From positions 3,658,001 to 3,722,000 of the forward strand of contig NC_003197.2 of NCBI RefSeq assembly GCF_000006945.2: a stretch of 64,000 nucleotides of DNA, read 5' to 3'. Shown here piece by piece: positions 35,952-44,824 of the stretch. The stretch is from Salmonella enterica subsp. enterica serovar Typhimurium str. LT2 (lineage in GTDB: Bacteria; Pseudomonadota; Gammaproteobacteria; Enterobacterales; Enterobacteriaceae). The notes under the pieces are model-generated. The model was not told the DNA's origin and made no database searches. It saw only the letters and a program-made list of their open reading frames with translations. Position 1 is the stretch's first letter; every line of letters starts with the position of its first letter. The translations under genes and the position numbers were made by a program.

Positions 35952-37286
35952 ATGATGAGCATTGAAATAGAGAAACCGACCACACGAGGGCGCTGGCTGC
36001 ATATTATTCCAGCCACGATCCTCGTTTATATCGTGGCCTATATGGACAGGACCAATATCGCCATTGGGATCGCAGGCGGCATGGATGAAGATTTAGGCAT
36101 GACGGCTTCTTTTGCCGGTCTGGTAGCCGGGATCTTCTTTATTGGTTATATCTTCCTGCAAATTCCCGGCGGTCAGATAGCCGAGCGGCTAAGCGCCAAA
36201 AAGTTAATTGCCTGGACAATCGTCGCCTGGGGTGGCTTTGCCCTGCTGACCGGTTTTGTTCAGACACCGACGCAGTTGTTGATTATTCGCTTTGTGCTCG
36301 GCGTGGCGGAAGGTGCTGTGTATCCCGCCATTCTGGCGCTGATTGGCCACTGGTTCCCAAATGAGGAGCGCGCCAGGGCTATCGCCTATTTCCAGATGAA
36401 CCTGGCCGTCGCTTCTATTATTACCGGGCCGCTTTCCGGCTGGCTTATTGAAACCTACGGCTGGCGGGAGATGTTTATCATCGAAGGCTTGCTCTCTCTG
36501 GGACTGCTCTTTGTCTGGCTACCTTTGGTTTCCGATCACCCGCATCAGGCAAAGTGGCTGGATCCGAAAGAGCGCGCCTGGATCGAACAAAAATTGCTGG
36601 CCGATCGCGCGTTGAGTATTGGCGGAGAACAAAGCAGCATTCGCGGCGTATTAAAAAGCATCAACCTGTGGAAGCTTGTCGGTATCTATTTCTTCGTACA
36701 GGTCGGCTTCTATGGCTTCGCGCTATGGATGCCAAATCTGATTAAACACCTGACCGGCAGCGGCATGACCATCGTTGGGGTACTCACTGCGGCGCCTTAC
36801 GTTCTGTGCATCATCGGTCAGTATTACATCGCCAAATGGTGTGATAAAACGATGAATCGCCGCCTTTACACGGCTATTCCTCTGCTGGGTTTCGCGGTCT
36901 GCCTCGCCCTCTCCTTATTACTGAAAGATAACGTCTGGCTCGCCTACGGCATGATGGTTATTTGCGGGTTCTTCCTGCAAGCCTATGCCGGTCCATTCTG
37001 GACGCTGCCGCCATTACTCTTCGCCCCCAACGTTCTGGGCGGCGTGCGCGGCACGATCAACGCCCTGGGCAACATCGGCGGCTTTATCGGTCCGTACCTC
37101 GTCGGGCTGTTAACGGTGACGTTCTCGCAAACAGCAGGAATGACCGTACTGGTTGCCGCCCTGCTTATCGCCGTTGGACTGCTTTTCAGCTTACCTTCTG
37201 TTACCGCTCGTCCTGCAGGTAGCAGCAACACCCCTAACACCTCGACGCCGGGTGCGTCACTTAAACAGGAAGGAATCGCCAAATGA
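35952..37286 (+). CDS. MFS sugar-acid permease (ACS family)
   Basis: A 444-aa major facilitator with about 12 membrane segments, of the anion:cation symporter type that moves galactonate, glucarate, tartrate and similar acids. Visible motifs are VAYMDRTNIAIG after TM1, the A-motif-like GGQIAERLSAKK and RFVLGVAEGAVYPA in TM4. First gene of a tight operon; its stop overlaps the dehydratase start by 4 bp (ATGA). Substrate is inferred from the following enzymes as an aldonate. The C-terminal 25 residues are polar and Ser/Thr-rich. Confidence 0.88.
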   Translation: MMSIEIEKPTTRGRWLHIIPATILVYIVAYMDRTNIAIGIAGGMDEDLGMTASFAGLVAGIFFIGYIFLQIPGGQIAERLSAKKLIAWTIVAWGGFALLTGFVQTPTQLLIIRFVLGVAEGAVYPAILALIGHWFPNEERARAIAYFQMNLAVASIITGPLSGWLIETYGWREMFIIEGLLSLGLLFVWLPLVSDHPHQAKWLDPKERAWIEQKLLADRALSIGGEQSSIRGVLKSINLWKLVGIYFFVQVGFYGFALWMPNLIKHLTGSGMTIVGVLTAAPYVLCIIGQYYIAKWCDKTMNRRLYTAIPLLGFAVCLALSLLLKDNVWLAYGMMVICGFFLQAYAGPFWTLPPLLFAPNVLGGVRGTINALGNIGGFIGPYLVGLLTVTFSQTAGMTVLVAALLIAVGLLFSLPSVTARPAGSSNTPNTSTPGASLKQEGIAK

Positions 37287-38998
37287 GCCAAAAATGTCAA
37301 CATGCTCGCGACCTGTGGTCGCAGCTCGACGCCCTGCGTCTTGGAATGAATTACAGCAAAGAAGATGTCAATAAACTGCAGGTCCTGGTGGATGATTGCT
37401 ATGGTGAAAGTCATCCGGGCAGTTTCCATCTTAACCAACTGGGCGATGAAGCCGTGCTGGGTGTTCATGAAAGCGGCGGTCGCGCGGTCCGTCACCATGT
37501 GACGGATATCTGCGACGGCTGGGGTCAGGGCCACGATGGGATGAACTACATCCTGGCATCTCGCGAAGCCATTGCCAACATGGTCGAAATTCATGCCTCA
37601 GTGGTGCCTTATGATGCCGGTATTCTGATCTCAAGCTGCGATAAATCTATCCCGGCGCATCTGATTGCCGCCGCACGCCTGAACCTGCCGCTACTGCATA
37701 TTCCCGGCGGTTCTATGCGTCCGGCACCGAATATGAGTACTTCTGACCTCGGTGGGATCACTGCTAAGTTGAGGAAAGGCGAAATCGGCATTCAGCAAGT
37801 GGAAGCCATGCAGCAATGCGGTTGCCCCACCGCCGGAGCCTGCCAGTTTATGGGAACGGCCAGTACCATGCAGTGCATGTCGGAGGCCTTGGGGCTGGCC
37901 CTGCCAGGCAGCGCTTTGCTGCCATCGACCCTGGCGGAAATTCGCCGCGTTGCCAGAACTGCAGGCCACCAGGCGCTGTATCTGGCGGAGAAAAATATCA
38001 CCACCCATAAGATCCTGACTCCTGCGGCGTTTGAAAATGCTATCAAAGTCCATGCTGCTATTGGTGGCAGCACCAATGCGATGATCCACCTTCCGGCCAT
38101 CGCTCATGAACTTGGATGGGAGCTGAAGCCCGAACTGTTTGATCGGATCAATAACGAAATCCCTTATCTGACCAATATTCAGCCCAGCGGTGAATACGTT
38201 ACCGAAATGATGTGGTTCGCTGGCGGCGTGCCAATGGTGCAATGGTATCTGCGCGATTATCTGGATCTTGATGTGCTTACCGTGACTGGCCGTACGCTCG
38301 GCGACAACCTGGAAATGCTCCATCAATCCGGCTTCTTTACCCGCAACCACGGTTACCTCAACAATTACAAAGTCAGTCCGGAGGAGGTGATCCGTAAACC
38401 AGAAAATGCCACCAAAAAAGGGTCGATTGCGGTACTGAAAGGCAACATCGCGCCTGAAGGAGCGGTCATTAAATACGCGGCCTGTGCGCCGGATATGCAC
38501 CACCATACCGGTCCTGCTCGGGTCTTTAACTCCGAAGAAGACGCTCAGCAGGCCATCATCCATAACCATATCGAACCCGGCGACGTCATTTTCATTCGCT
38601 ACGAAGGCGCAAAAGGCTCTGGCGCACCGGAAATGCTGATGACTACCGATGCCATAGTGTATGACAAACGCCTCGACGGAAAAGTCGCATTGATTACCGA
38701 CGGTCGTTTCTCTGGAGCGACCAGCGGGCCATGTGTCGGACACGTCTCGCCAGAAGCCGCTGATGGGGGGCCGATTGCCCTGGTGGAAGATGGTGATTTA
38801 ATCGAAATGGATGTGAAAGGCCGCAAGCTCAATATTGTAGGGATCGACGGGATGCCTAAAACAGAAGAGGAAATACGCCGCTGTCTTGAAGAGCGTCGAG
38901 CAAGCTGGAAGAAACCTGATTATTCAAACCGTCGCGGCGTCTTTAAACAGTTCACCGCTAATGCAACATCATTAATGGCCGGAGCCTGGCTTAAATAA
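37283..38998 (+). CDS. IlvD/Edd-family sugar-acid dehydratase (YjhG/YagF-like)
   Basis: A 571-aa iron-sulfur dehydratase that should remove water from an aldonate to give a 2-keto-3-deoxy acid. Candidate Fe-S ligands are Cys77 (VTDICDG), Cys119 (SSCDKS) and Cys187 (GACQFMGTAST). The VTD-x-CDG motif, GGSTNAMIHLPAIAHELG and NIAPEGAVIK resemble E. coli YjhG/YagF (D-xylonate dehydratases, about 655 aa) more than IlvD, but this protein is shorter. The position where IlvD has PCN reads PGS (45-47). It overlaps the permease gene and precedes the aldolase by 43 bp. Substrate unproven. Confidence 0.87.
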   Translation: MSQKCQHARDLWSQLDALRLGMNYSKEDVNKLQVLVDDCYGESHPGSFHLNQLGDEAVLGVHESGGRAVRHHVTDICDGWGQGHDGMNYILASREAIANMVEIHASVVPYDAGILISSCDKSIPAHLIAAARLNLPLLHIPGGSMRPAPNMSTSDLGGITAKLRKGEIGIQQVEAMQQCGCPTAGACQFMGTASTMQCMSEALGLALPGSALLPSTLAEIRRVARTAGHQALYLAEKNITTHKILTPAAFENAIKVHAAIGGSTNAMIHLPAIAHELGWELKPELFDRINNEIPYLTNIQPSGEYVTEMMWFAGGVPMVQWYLRDYLDLDVLTVTGRTLGDNLEMLHQSGFFTRNHGYLNNYKVSPEEVIRKPENATKKGSIAVLKGNIAPEGAVIKYAACAPDMHHHTGPARVFNSEEDAQQAIIHNHIEPGDVIFIRYEGAKGSGAPEMLMTTDAIVYDKRLDGKVALITDGRFSGATSGPCVGHVSPEAADGGPIALVEDGDLIEMDVKGRKLNIVGIDGMPKTEEEIRRCLEERRASWKKPDYSNRRGVFKQFTANATSLMAGAWLK

Positions 38999-39041
38999 TA
39001 TCCCTGGCGGGCTACGGCTCGCCTGTTTTAAGGATCAATAC

Positions 39042-39947
39042 ATGACTCAGATTACGAAATTTCACGGCGTATTTCCGCCAGTTCCGACCATTGTTAATGC
39101 GCAGGGAGAGTTAGATAAAGTCGGCATGGCAACCTTGCTGGATCATCTTATTGCAAGCAAGGTCAATGGCGTATTACTGCTGGGCAGTGGAGGGGAATTT
39201 TGCCATATGACCAATGCGCTGCGTCTGGAAACCGCAGAGTTTTGCGTCCGTCATATTAACCGCCGTATTCCAGTACTATTAGGTATTAGCAGCACCAGCA
39301 CGCAGGAAGTGATTGAGTATGGTCAGCATGCCGACCGACTCGAAGTCGATGCCGTGCTGGTACTCAATCCCTACTATGCCAGATTGACCGATGAGTATAT
39401 TTATCATCATTTCAAAACCGTGGCTAATAACATAAAAAGCCCGGTGATTCTCTACAACTTTCCAGCATTGACGGGACAGGACCTTAGCGTTGATTTAATT
39501 ACCCGGCTGGCGCAAGATCACCCCAATATTATCGGCATTAAGGATACCGTTGATAATATCAGCCATATTCGTGAAATCATCAATAATGTCAGGCCAGTGC
39601 GTCCGGACTTCGTTATTTTCTCCGGCTATGATGAATATATGATGGATACGCTTATCTTAGGCGGCAACGGCGGGATCCCAGCGACAGCGAACTTTGCGCC
39701 ACAGCTAACCTGCGGGATCTACCGCGCGTGGTGTGAAAAAGAGTATGAGACCATGTTCGGATTACAGCGCAGGCTGTCCGCGCTTTCCACTATTTACAGC
39801 CTGGATTCACCTTTCTTCGGGATAATCAAAAAGGCAATTCAGCTTAGCGGAGTCGATATTTCAACTCATGTAATGCCCCCCGTTTTGCCGGCAAATGAAG
39901 AACATATTTCGAATTTGAAGCAGATCTTACAGCGTGCGGGACTTTAA
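39042..39947 (+). CDS. DapA-family 2-keto-3-deoxy-aldonate aldolase (YjhH/YagE-like)
   Basis: A 301-aa class I aldolase of the dihydrodipicolinate synthase superfamily. The Schiff-base lysine is Lys167 in IIGIKDTV and the proton-relay tyrosine is Tyr138 in VILYNFPALTGQDL. GSGGEF, ATANFAP and GIYRAW match the E. coli YjhH/YagE branch, which splits 2-keto-3-deoxy-pentonates to pyruvate and glycolaldehyde. True DapA is excluded by these motifs and by the operon. It is the last gene, followed by a terminator. Confidence 0.88.
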   Translation: MTQITKFHGVFPPVPTIVNAQGELDKVGMATLLDHLIASKVNGVLLLGSGGEFCHMTNALRLETAEFCVRHINRRIPVLLGISSTSTQEVIEYGQHADRLEVDAVLVLNPYYARLTDEYIYHHFKTVANNIKSPVILYNFPALTGQDLSVDLITRLAQDHPNIIGIKDTVDNISHIREIINNVRPVRPDFVIFSGYDEYMMDTLILGGNGGIPATANFAPQLTCGIYRAWCEKEYETMFGLQRRLSALSTIYSLDSPFFGIIKKAIQLSGVDISTHVMPPVLPANEEHISNLKQILQRAGL

Positions 39948-39958
39948 GCGATGACGAA

Positions 39959-39989
39959 AGCGGGCTTCTTGCCCGCTATGTCTTTTTAT
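39959..39989 (+). terminator. Terminator of the permease-dehydratase-aldolase operon
   Basis: AGCGGGC (39959-39965), loop TTCTT, GCCCGCT (39971-39977), then TCTTTTTATTT. The convergent IclR gene ends just beyond, so it may serve that side weakly. Confidence 0.85.
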
Positions 39990-39990
39990 T

Positions 39991-40746
39991 TCAGCACATC
40001 AGACGCGTCAGGCTACGGCTGGCATCCATCATCAGCGTAGCAAGCGACTCGCGTTTATCATCGGGGATCTGGAACGTAACGCCGGATACGCTCAGGGCGG
40101 CGATCACTTTCCCCTGCGTATTGAATACCGGCACCGCAATGCAGCGCACGCCAAGGGAGTCTTCTTCGTTATCATAACCCCAGCCGCGACGGCGAATTCC
40201 TGCTAACTCCTGCTTAAGGATATTCACATCCGTGATCGTCGTATCCGTAAAACGCGTTAATATCTGATCTGGAGGCAGCAACTCCTCCAGCTCTTCCCCG
40301 CTAAGCCATGCAATCAGCACCTTTCCCAGCCCTGAGCTATGTAATGAGAGGCGCTTGCCCTCCCAGCTTCGAATCACAATAGCCTGTGGGCTTTCGACTT
40401 TCAGAAGGTAAATAGGGGCATCGCCCTCCAGAACGCCAAGATGGCAGGTCAGGCCGGTGTTATCGCGAATCTCTTCAAGAATCGGTAACGCGATTTTTTT
40501 AATATCGTACTGTTCCGCCGCTTTATTACCTAATTCATACAGGCGTAGCCCCAGATAATACTTGTCTTTTTCCTGGCGTAATAACCCATGCTCCACCATG
40601 CCGTTGAGCAAAGATGAGGTACTGCTTTTCGCAATCCCTGAATTTTGATGGATCTGGGTAAACGTTGCGCCATCGCACTCCAGAAGGTAAGCAAATACGC
40701 GCATAATTTTATCGAGAGCCGGAATAGATGTCGTAATCTTTTTCAT
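39991..40746 (-). CDS. IclR-family transcriptional regulator
   Basis: A 251-aa regulator with an N-terminal winged HTH (FTQIHQNSGIAKSSTSSLLN, about 32-51) and a C-terminal IclR effector domain (ILEEIRDNTGLTCHLGVLEG, LHSSGLGKVLIAWLS, GVRCIAVPVFN). It lies convergent to the aldolase operon. YjhI/YagI-type IclR regulators also accompany the E. coli xylonate clusters, so it is the probable controller of this cluster and ligand of the paired elements at 35641 and 35893. Confidence 0.9.
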   Translation of the reverse strand: MKKITTSIPALDKIMRVFAYLLECDGATFTQIHQNSGIAKSSTSSLLNGMVEHGLLRQEKDKYYLGLRLYELGNKAAEQYDIKKIALPILEEIRDNTGLTCHLGVLEGDAPIYLLKVESPQAIVIRSWEGKRLSLHSSGLGKVLIAWLSGEELEELLPPDQILTRFTDTTITDVNILKQELAGIRRRGWGYDNEEDSLGVRCIAVPVFNTQGKVIAALSVSGVTFQIPDDKRESLATLMMDASRSLTRLMC

Positions 40747-40880
40747 ATTATTATCAATTAATTATGGATTTTTCTGCTAATACTATACACCAGTACTCGA
40801 CCCTTTTTCCATGACAGAGACCAAGTGCCGCTAACAGATTCAGCAGACGAATATCGGCATACCCCCCGAATATACCACGA

Positions 40881-40906
40881 TAAAAAACGGGGCCGTTTGG
40901 CCCCGT
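40881..40906 (-). terminator. Terminator of the glgBXCAP operon
   Basis: On the minus strand ACGGGGCC, loop AAAC, GGCCCCGT, then TTTTTTA, 18 bp past the glgP stop. A clear intrinsic terminator. Nothing else is seen in the 40747-40923 gap except the IclR promoter region. Confidence 0.88.
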
Positions 40907-40923
40907 TCTCAAGCGTTAAACCG

Positions 40924-43371
40924 CTACAACCGCACCGGATCAATATGCCAGATATTTTCGGCATACTCTTTGATGGTTCTGTCCGATGAGAAGTAGCCCA
41001 TATTGGCAATGTTGAGCATCGCTTTCGTCGTCCATTCTTCCGGGCGACGATACAACTCATCCACCTTATCCTGGCAGTCCACGTAGCTGCGGTAGTCCGC
41101 CAGCACCTGATAGTGATCGCCAAAGTTAATCAGCGAATCTACCAGATCGCGGTAACGGCCTGGCTCTTCCGGATTAAAGACGCCGCTACCAATCTGCGTC
41201 AGTACCTGATGTAGCTCTTCATCTTTTTCATAATAGTCGCGAGGCTTATAACCCTGCCTGCGCAACGCTTCCACCTCTTCGGCAGTATTACCGAAGATAA
41301 AGATATTCTCCTCGCCGATATGCTCCTGCATCTCTACGTTCGCGCCATCCAGCGTACCAATGGTGAGCGCGCCGTTCAGGGCAAATTTCATATTACTGGT
41401 GCCGGAAGCTTCTGTCCCTGCCAGCGAAATCTGCTCAGACAGGTCGGCAGCGGGAATGATCACCTGCGCCAGGCTGACGCTGTAGTTCGGGATAAACACT
41501 ACTTTCAGCTTGTCGCCAATCTGCGGATCGTTGTTAATCACTTTCGCCACGTCGTTGATCAGATGAATAATGTGTTTTGCCATGTAATAGGCGGAAGCCG
41601 CCTTACCGGCAAAAATATTCACCCGCGGCACCCAGTCGGCCTCCGGATTTTCTTTAATGCGGTTATAGCGGGTAATGACATGCAGTACATTCATCAACTG
41701 CCGCTTGTATTCGTGAATACGCTTAATCTGCACGTCGAATAACGCTTTAGGGTTCACCACCACATTCAGTTGTTGCGCTATCACTACCGCCAGCCGTTTT
41801 TTATTTTCCAGCTTCGCCTGACGCACCGCATGATTGACCAGCGGATAATCACAATGCTGCTTCAGCTCGCTGAGCTGGCTAAGATCGGTACGCCAGGTAC
41901 GACCAATATTCTCATCCAGCACGTCAGAAAGCGGCGGGTTTGCCAGCGCCAGCCAGCGGCGCGGCGTAACGCCGTTAGTGACGTTACAAAAACGGGTCGG
42001 GAAAATCTTCGCAAAATCCGCGAACAGCGACTGCACCATCAGGTTGGAATGGAGTTCAGAAACGCCGTTGACTTTATGGCTGACCACCACCGCCAGCCAG
42101 GCCATCCGTACCCGGCGACCGTTCGACTCATCAATAATCGACGCGCGTCCAAGCAGGCTGGTATCGTTGGGATATTGCTCCTGCACCGTTTTCAGGAAAT
42201 AGTCGTTAATCTCGAAGATAATCTGCAGGTGACGGGGCAGAATTTTCCCCAGCATATCGACAGGCCAGGTCTCCAGCGCCTCGCTCATCAACGTATGGTT
42301 GGTATAAGAGAAGACCTGACAGCACACCTCAAACGCGTCGTCCCAGCTAAATTTATGTTCATCAATCAGCAGGCGCATCAGCTCAGGAATTGACAGCACC
42401 GGATGCGTATCATTGAGGTGAATGGCGATTTTATCCGCCAGATTCTCATAGGTTTTATGCAGTTGATAATGACGGTGCAGGATATCCTGTACCGTCGCCG
42501 AGACCAGAAAATACTCCTGGCGCAGGCGTAGCTCTCGTCCGGAATAGGTGGAATCGTCCGGATAGAGCACCCGTGAAACGTTCTCAGAGTGGTTTTTATC
42601 TTCCACCGCCGCAAAGTAGTCGCCCTGGTTGAATTTACCGAGGTTGATTTCACTACTGGCCTGCGCATTCCACAGCCGCAGTGTGTTAGTGGCGTCGGTG
42701 TCGTAACCGGGGATGATCTGATCATACGCGACGGCCAGAATCTCTTCCGTCTCAATCCAGCGCGCTTTTTTACCTTCCTGCTGAATGCGCCCGCCAAAAA
42801 GCACCTTATAGCGCGTATTGTGGCGCTTGAACTCCCACGGGTTGCCATATTCCAGCCAGTAATCCGGAGACTCTTTTTGCCGCCCGTCGACAATATTCTG
42901 CTTAAACATGCCGTAATCGTAGCGAATGCCGTACCCGCGGCCCGGTAATCCTAGCGTCGCCAGCGAGTCCAGGAAGCAAGCCGCCAGCCGTCCTAAGCCG
43001 CCGTTGCCAAGCCCTGGGTCATTCTCTTCATCGATCAGCTCTTCGAGATCTAAGCCCATGGCCTCCAGCGCGCCTTTAACGTCGTCATAAATGCCCAACG
43101 AGAGCAGCGCGTTAGAGAGAGTACGACCAATCAAAAACTCCATCGACAGGTAATAAACCTGCCGGGTTTCCTGCGATAATTGGGCTCGATTAGAACGCAG
43201 CCAGCGCTCCACCAGACGATCGCGCACCGCGAACAACGTGGCGTTCAGCCATTCGTGTTTATTGGCAATGACCGGGTCTTTACCAATCGTAAACATCAGC
43301 TTATAGGCAATAGAATGCTTAAGCGCCTCAACGCTGAGAGTGGGCGATGCATAAGTAAACGGAGCATTCAT
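40924..43371 (-). CDS. glgP: Glycogen phosphorylase
   Basis: GlgP is the GT35 PLP enzyme that shortens glycogen outer chains to glucose 1-phosphate. The 815-aa product shows NGGLGRLAACFLDSLATLG near residue 130, the PLP-lysine motif EASGTSNMKFALNGALT, and TLDGANVEMQEHIGEEN. Last gene of glgBXCAP, 19 bp after glgA. MalP (15924-18317) is its paralogue for maltodextrins. Confidence 0.97.
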   Translation of the reverse strand: MNAPFTYASPTLSVEALKHSIAYKLMFTIGKDPVIANKHEWLNATLFAVRDRLVERWLRSNRAQLSQETRQVYYLSMEFLIGRTLSNALLSLGIYDDVKGALEAMGLDLEELIDEENDPGLGNGGLGRLAACFLDSLATLGLPGRGYGIRYDYGMFKQNIVDGRQKESPDYWLEYGNPWEFKRHNTRYKVLFGGRIQQEGKKARWIETEEILAVAYDQIIPGYDTDATNTLRLWNAQASSEINLGKFNQGDYFAAVEDKNHSENVSRVLYPDDSTYSGRELRLRQEYFLVSATVQDILHRHYQLHKTYENLADKIAIHLNDTHPVLSIPELMRLLIDEHKFSWDDAFEVCCQVFSYTNHTLMSEALETWPVDMLGKILPRHLQIIFEINDYFLKTVQEQYPNDTSLLGRASIIDESNGRRVRMAWLAVVVSHKVNGVSELHSNLMVQSLFADFAKIFPTRFCNVTNGVTPRRWLALANPPLSDVLDENIGRTWRTDLSQLSELKQHCDYPLVNHAVRQAKLENKKRLAVVIAQQLNVVVNPKALFDVQIKRIHEYKRQLMNVLHVITRYNRIKENPEADWVPRVNIFAGKAASAYYMAKHIIHLINDVAKVINNDPQIGDKLKVVFIPNYSVSLAQVIIPAADLSEQISLAGTEASGTSNMKFALNGALTIGTLDGANVEMQEHIGEENIFIFGNTAEEVEALRRQGYKPRDYYEKDEELHQVLTQIGSGVFNPEEPGRYRDLVDSLINFGDHYQVLADYRSYVDCQDKVDELYRRPEEWTTKAMLNIANMGYFSSDRTIKEYAENIWHIDPVRL

Positions 43372-43390
43372 ATAAATGATTCCTGGATGA

Positions 43391-44824
43391 CTATTTCAAG
43401 CGATAGTACAGCTCGCGGTATGATTTCGCGGCAACTTGCCAGCTAAAATCCATCGCCATCGCCTGCCGTTGTACAAACCGCCAAAGCGAAGGCCGTGACC
43501 ACAACACAAAAGCACGCCGAATCGCGCGTAGCAACGACCAGGCATTACTGTCTTCAAAGACAAAACCGCTGGCGATACCGTCCGCCAGATTTTCCAGCGA
43601 ACTGTCGGAGACCGTATCGGCCAACCCCCCGGTACGCCGCACCAGAGGCAGCGTGCCATACTTTAAGCCATATAACTGCGTTAAGCCGCACGGTTCGAAA
43701 CGACTGGGCACCAGAATAACGTCCGCGCCGCCCATAATGCGATGCGAGAAAGCTTCGTGATAGCCGATCTGTACGCCAACCTGCCCTGGGTGTTCCGCCG
43801 CCGCCGCGAGGAACCCTTCCTGAAGCACCGGATCGCCCGCGCCGAGTAGCGCCAACTGCCCGCCCTGCTCCAGCAGCCCCGGTAACGCCTCCAGCACCAG
43901 ATCCAGACCTTTCTGGTTGGTCAGACGGCTTACCACGGCGAACAGCGGCACTTTGTCGTTAACCTTCAACCCCATCGCAATTTGTAGCTGACGTTTGTTT
44001 TCCGCCTTCTCTTCCAGGGTATCGCGCGTGTAGCGCGACGCCAGCAGCAGATCGGATTCCGGGTTCCAGATCTTCTCATCCACGCCGTTCAGTATGCCGG
44101 ACAAGCGCCCTTCCAGATGACGCTGACGCAGCAGGCCTTCCATACCATAAGCAAACTGCGGTTCAGTAATTTCACGCGCATAGGTCGGGCTCACCGCCGT
44201 TATATGGTCGGCATAGTACAAACCGGCCTTCAAAAAGGAGAGTTGTCCGTTGAACTCCAGCCCATGCATATTAAAGAATGACCACGGCAGTTCGATGTCA
44301 TCCATATGCTTTGCATAAAACATGCCTTGATAGGCCAGGTTGTGTACGGTAAAGACCGATTTCGCCGGCCGCCCGCGCGCCGCCAGATAGGCGGGCGCCA
44401 GCCCGGCGTGCCAGTCATGGGCGTGCACCACGTCGGGGCGCCAGAATGGATCAAGTCCGCAGGCCATTTCACAGCCGACCCACCCTAACAGGGCAAAGCG
44501 CAGCACGTTATCGGTATAGGCATATAAATTCGTATCGTGATAGGGACTGCCTGGACGCTCGTACAGATGCGGCGCGTCGATCAGATAAATGCCCACGCCG
44601 TTATAATGCCCGAACAGCAGCGATATCTTACCTGCGAAAGTATCGCGGCGGCTCACCACATGCGCGTCGGGTATCCCCCGACGGATATCGGGAAACCCTG
44701 GAAGCAGAACGCGAACATCAACACCATCCGCAATTTGTGCCGCAGGCAACGCGCCTATCACATCCGCCAGCCCCCCAGTCTTCAGCAGGGGGAACATCTC
44801 TGAACATACATGTAAAACCTGCAT
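43391..44824 (-). CDS. glgA: Glycogen synthase
   Basis: GlgA is the GT5 enzyme that adds glucose from ADP-glucose to alpha-1,4 chains. The 477-aa protein has the ADP-glucose-binding KTGGLADV loop with Lys15 and the C-terminal EPCGLTQLYGLKYGT and RRTGGLADTV motifs. Its start overlaps the glgC stop by one base (TAATG), indicating coupling. Confidence 0.97.
   Translation of the reverse strand: MQVLHVCSEMFPLLKTGGLADVIGALPAAQIADGVDVRVLLPGFPDIRRGIPDAHVVSRRDTFAGKISLLFGHYNGVGIYLIDAPHLYERPGSPYHDTNLYAYTDNVLRFALLGWVGCEMACGLDPFWRPDVVHAHDWHAGLAPAYLAARGRPAKSVFTVHNLAYQGMFYAKHMDDIELPWSFFNMHGLEFNGQLSFLKAGLYYADHITAVSPTYAREITEPQFAYGMEGLLRQRHLEGRLSGILNGVDEKIWNPESDLLLASRYTRDTLEEKAENKRQLQIAMGLKVNDKVPLFAVVSRLTNQKGLDLVLEALPGLLEQGGQLALLGAGDPVLQEGFLAAAAEHPGQVGVQIGYHEAFSHRIMGGADVILVPSRFEPCGLTQLYGLKYGTLPLVRRTGGLADTVSDSSLENLADGIASGFVFEDSNAWSLLRAIRRAFVLWSRPSLWRFVQRQAMAMDFSWQVAAKSYRELYYRLK

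Noticed and set aside
37691..38743. Open frame of 350 codons antisense to the dehydratase gene
   Set aside because: Dehydratase Fe-S and catalytic motifs on the other strand are intact; this frame shows no recognisable domain.
15924..43371. malP and glgP as a recent duplication
   Set aside because: They differ in length, motifs and operon, and represent the long-separated maltodextrin and glycogen phosphorylases of enterobacteria.
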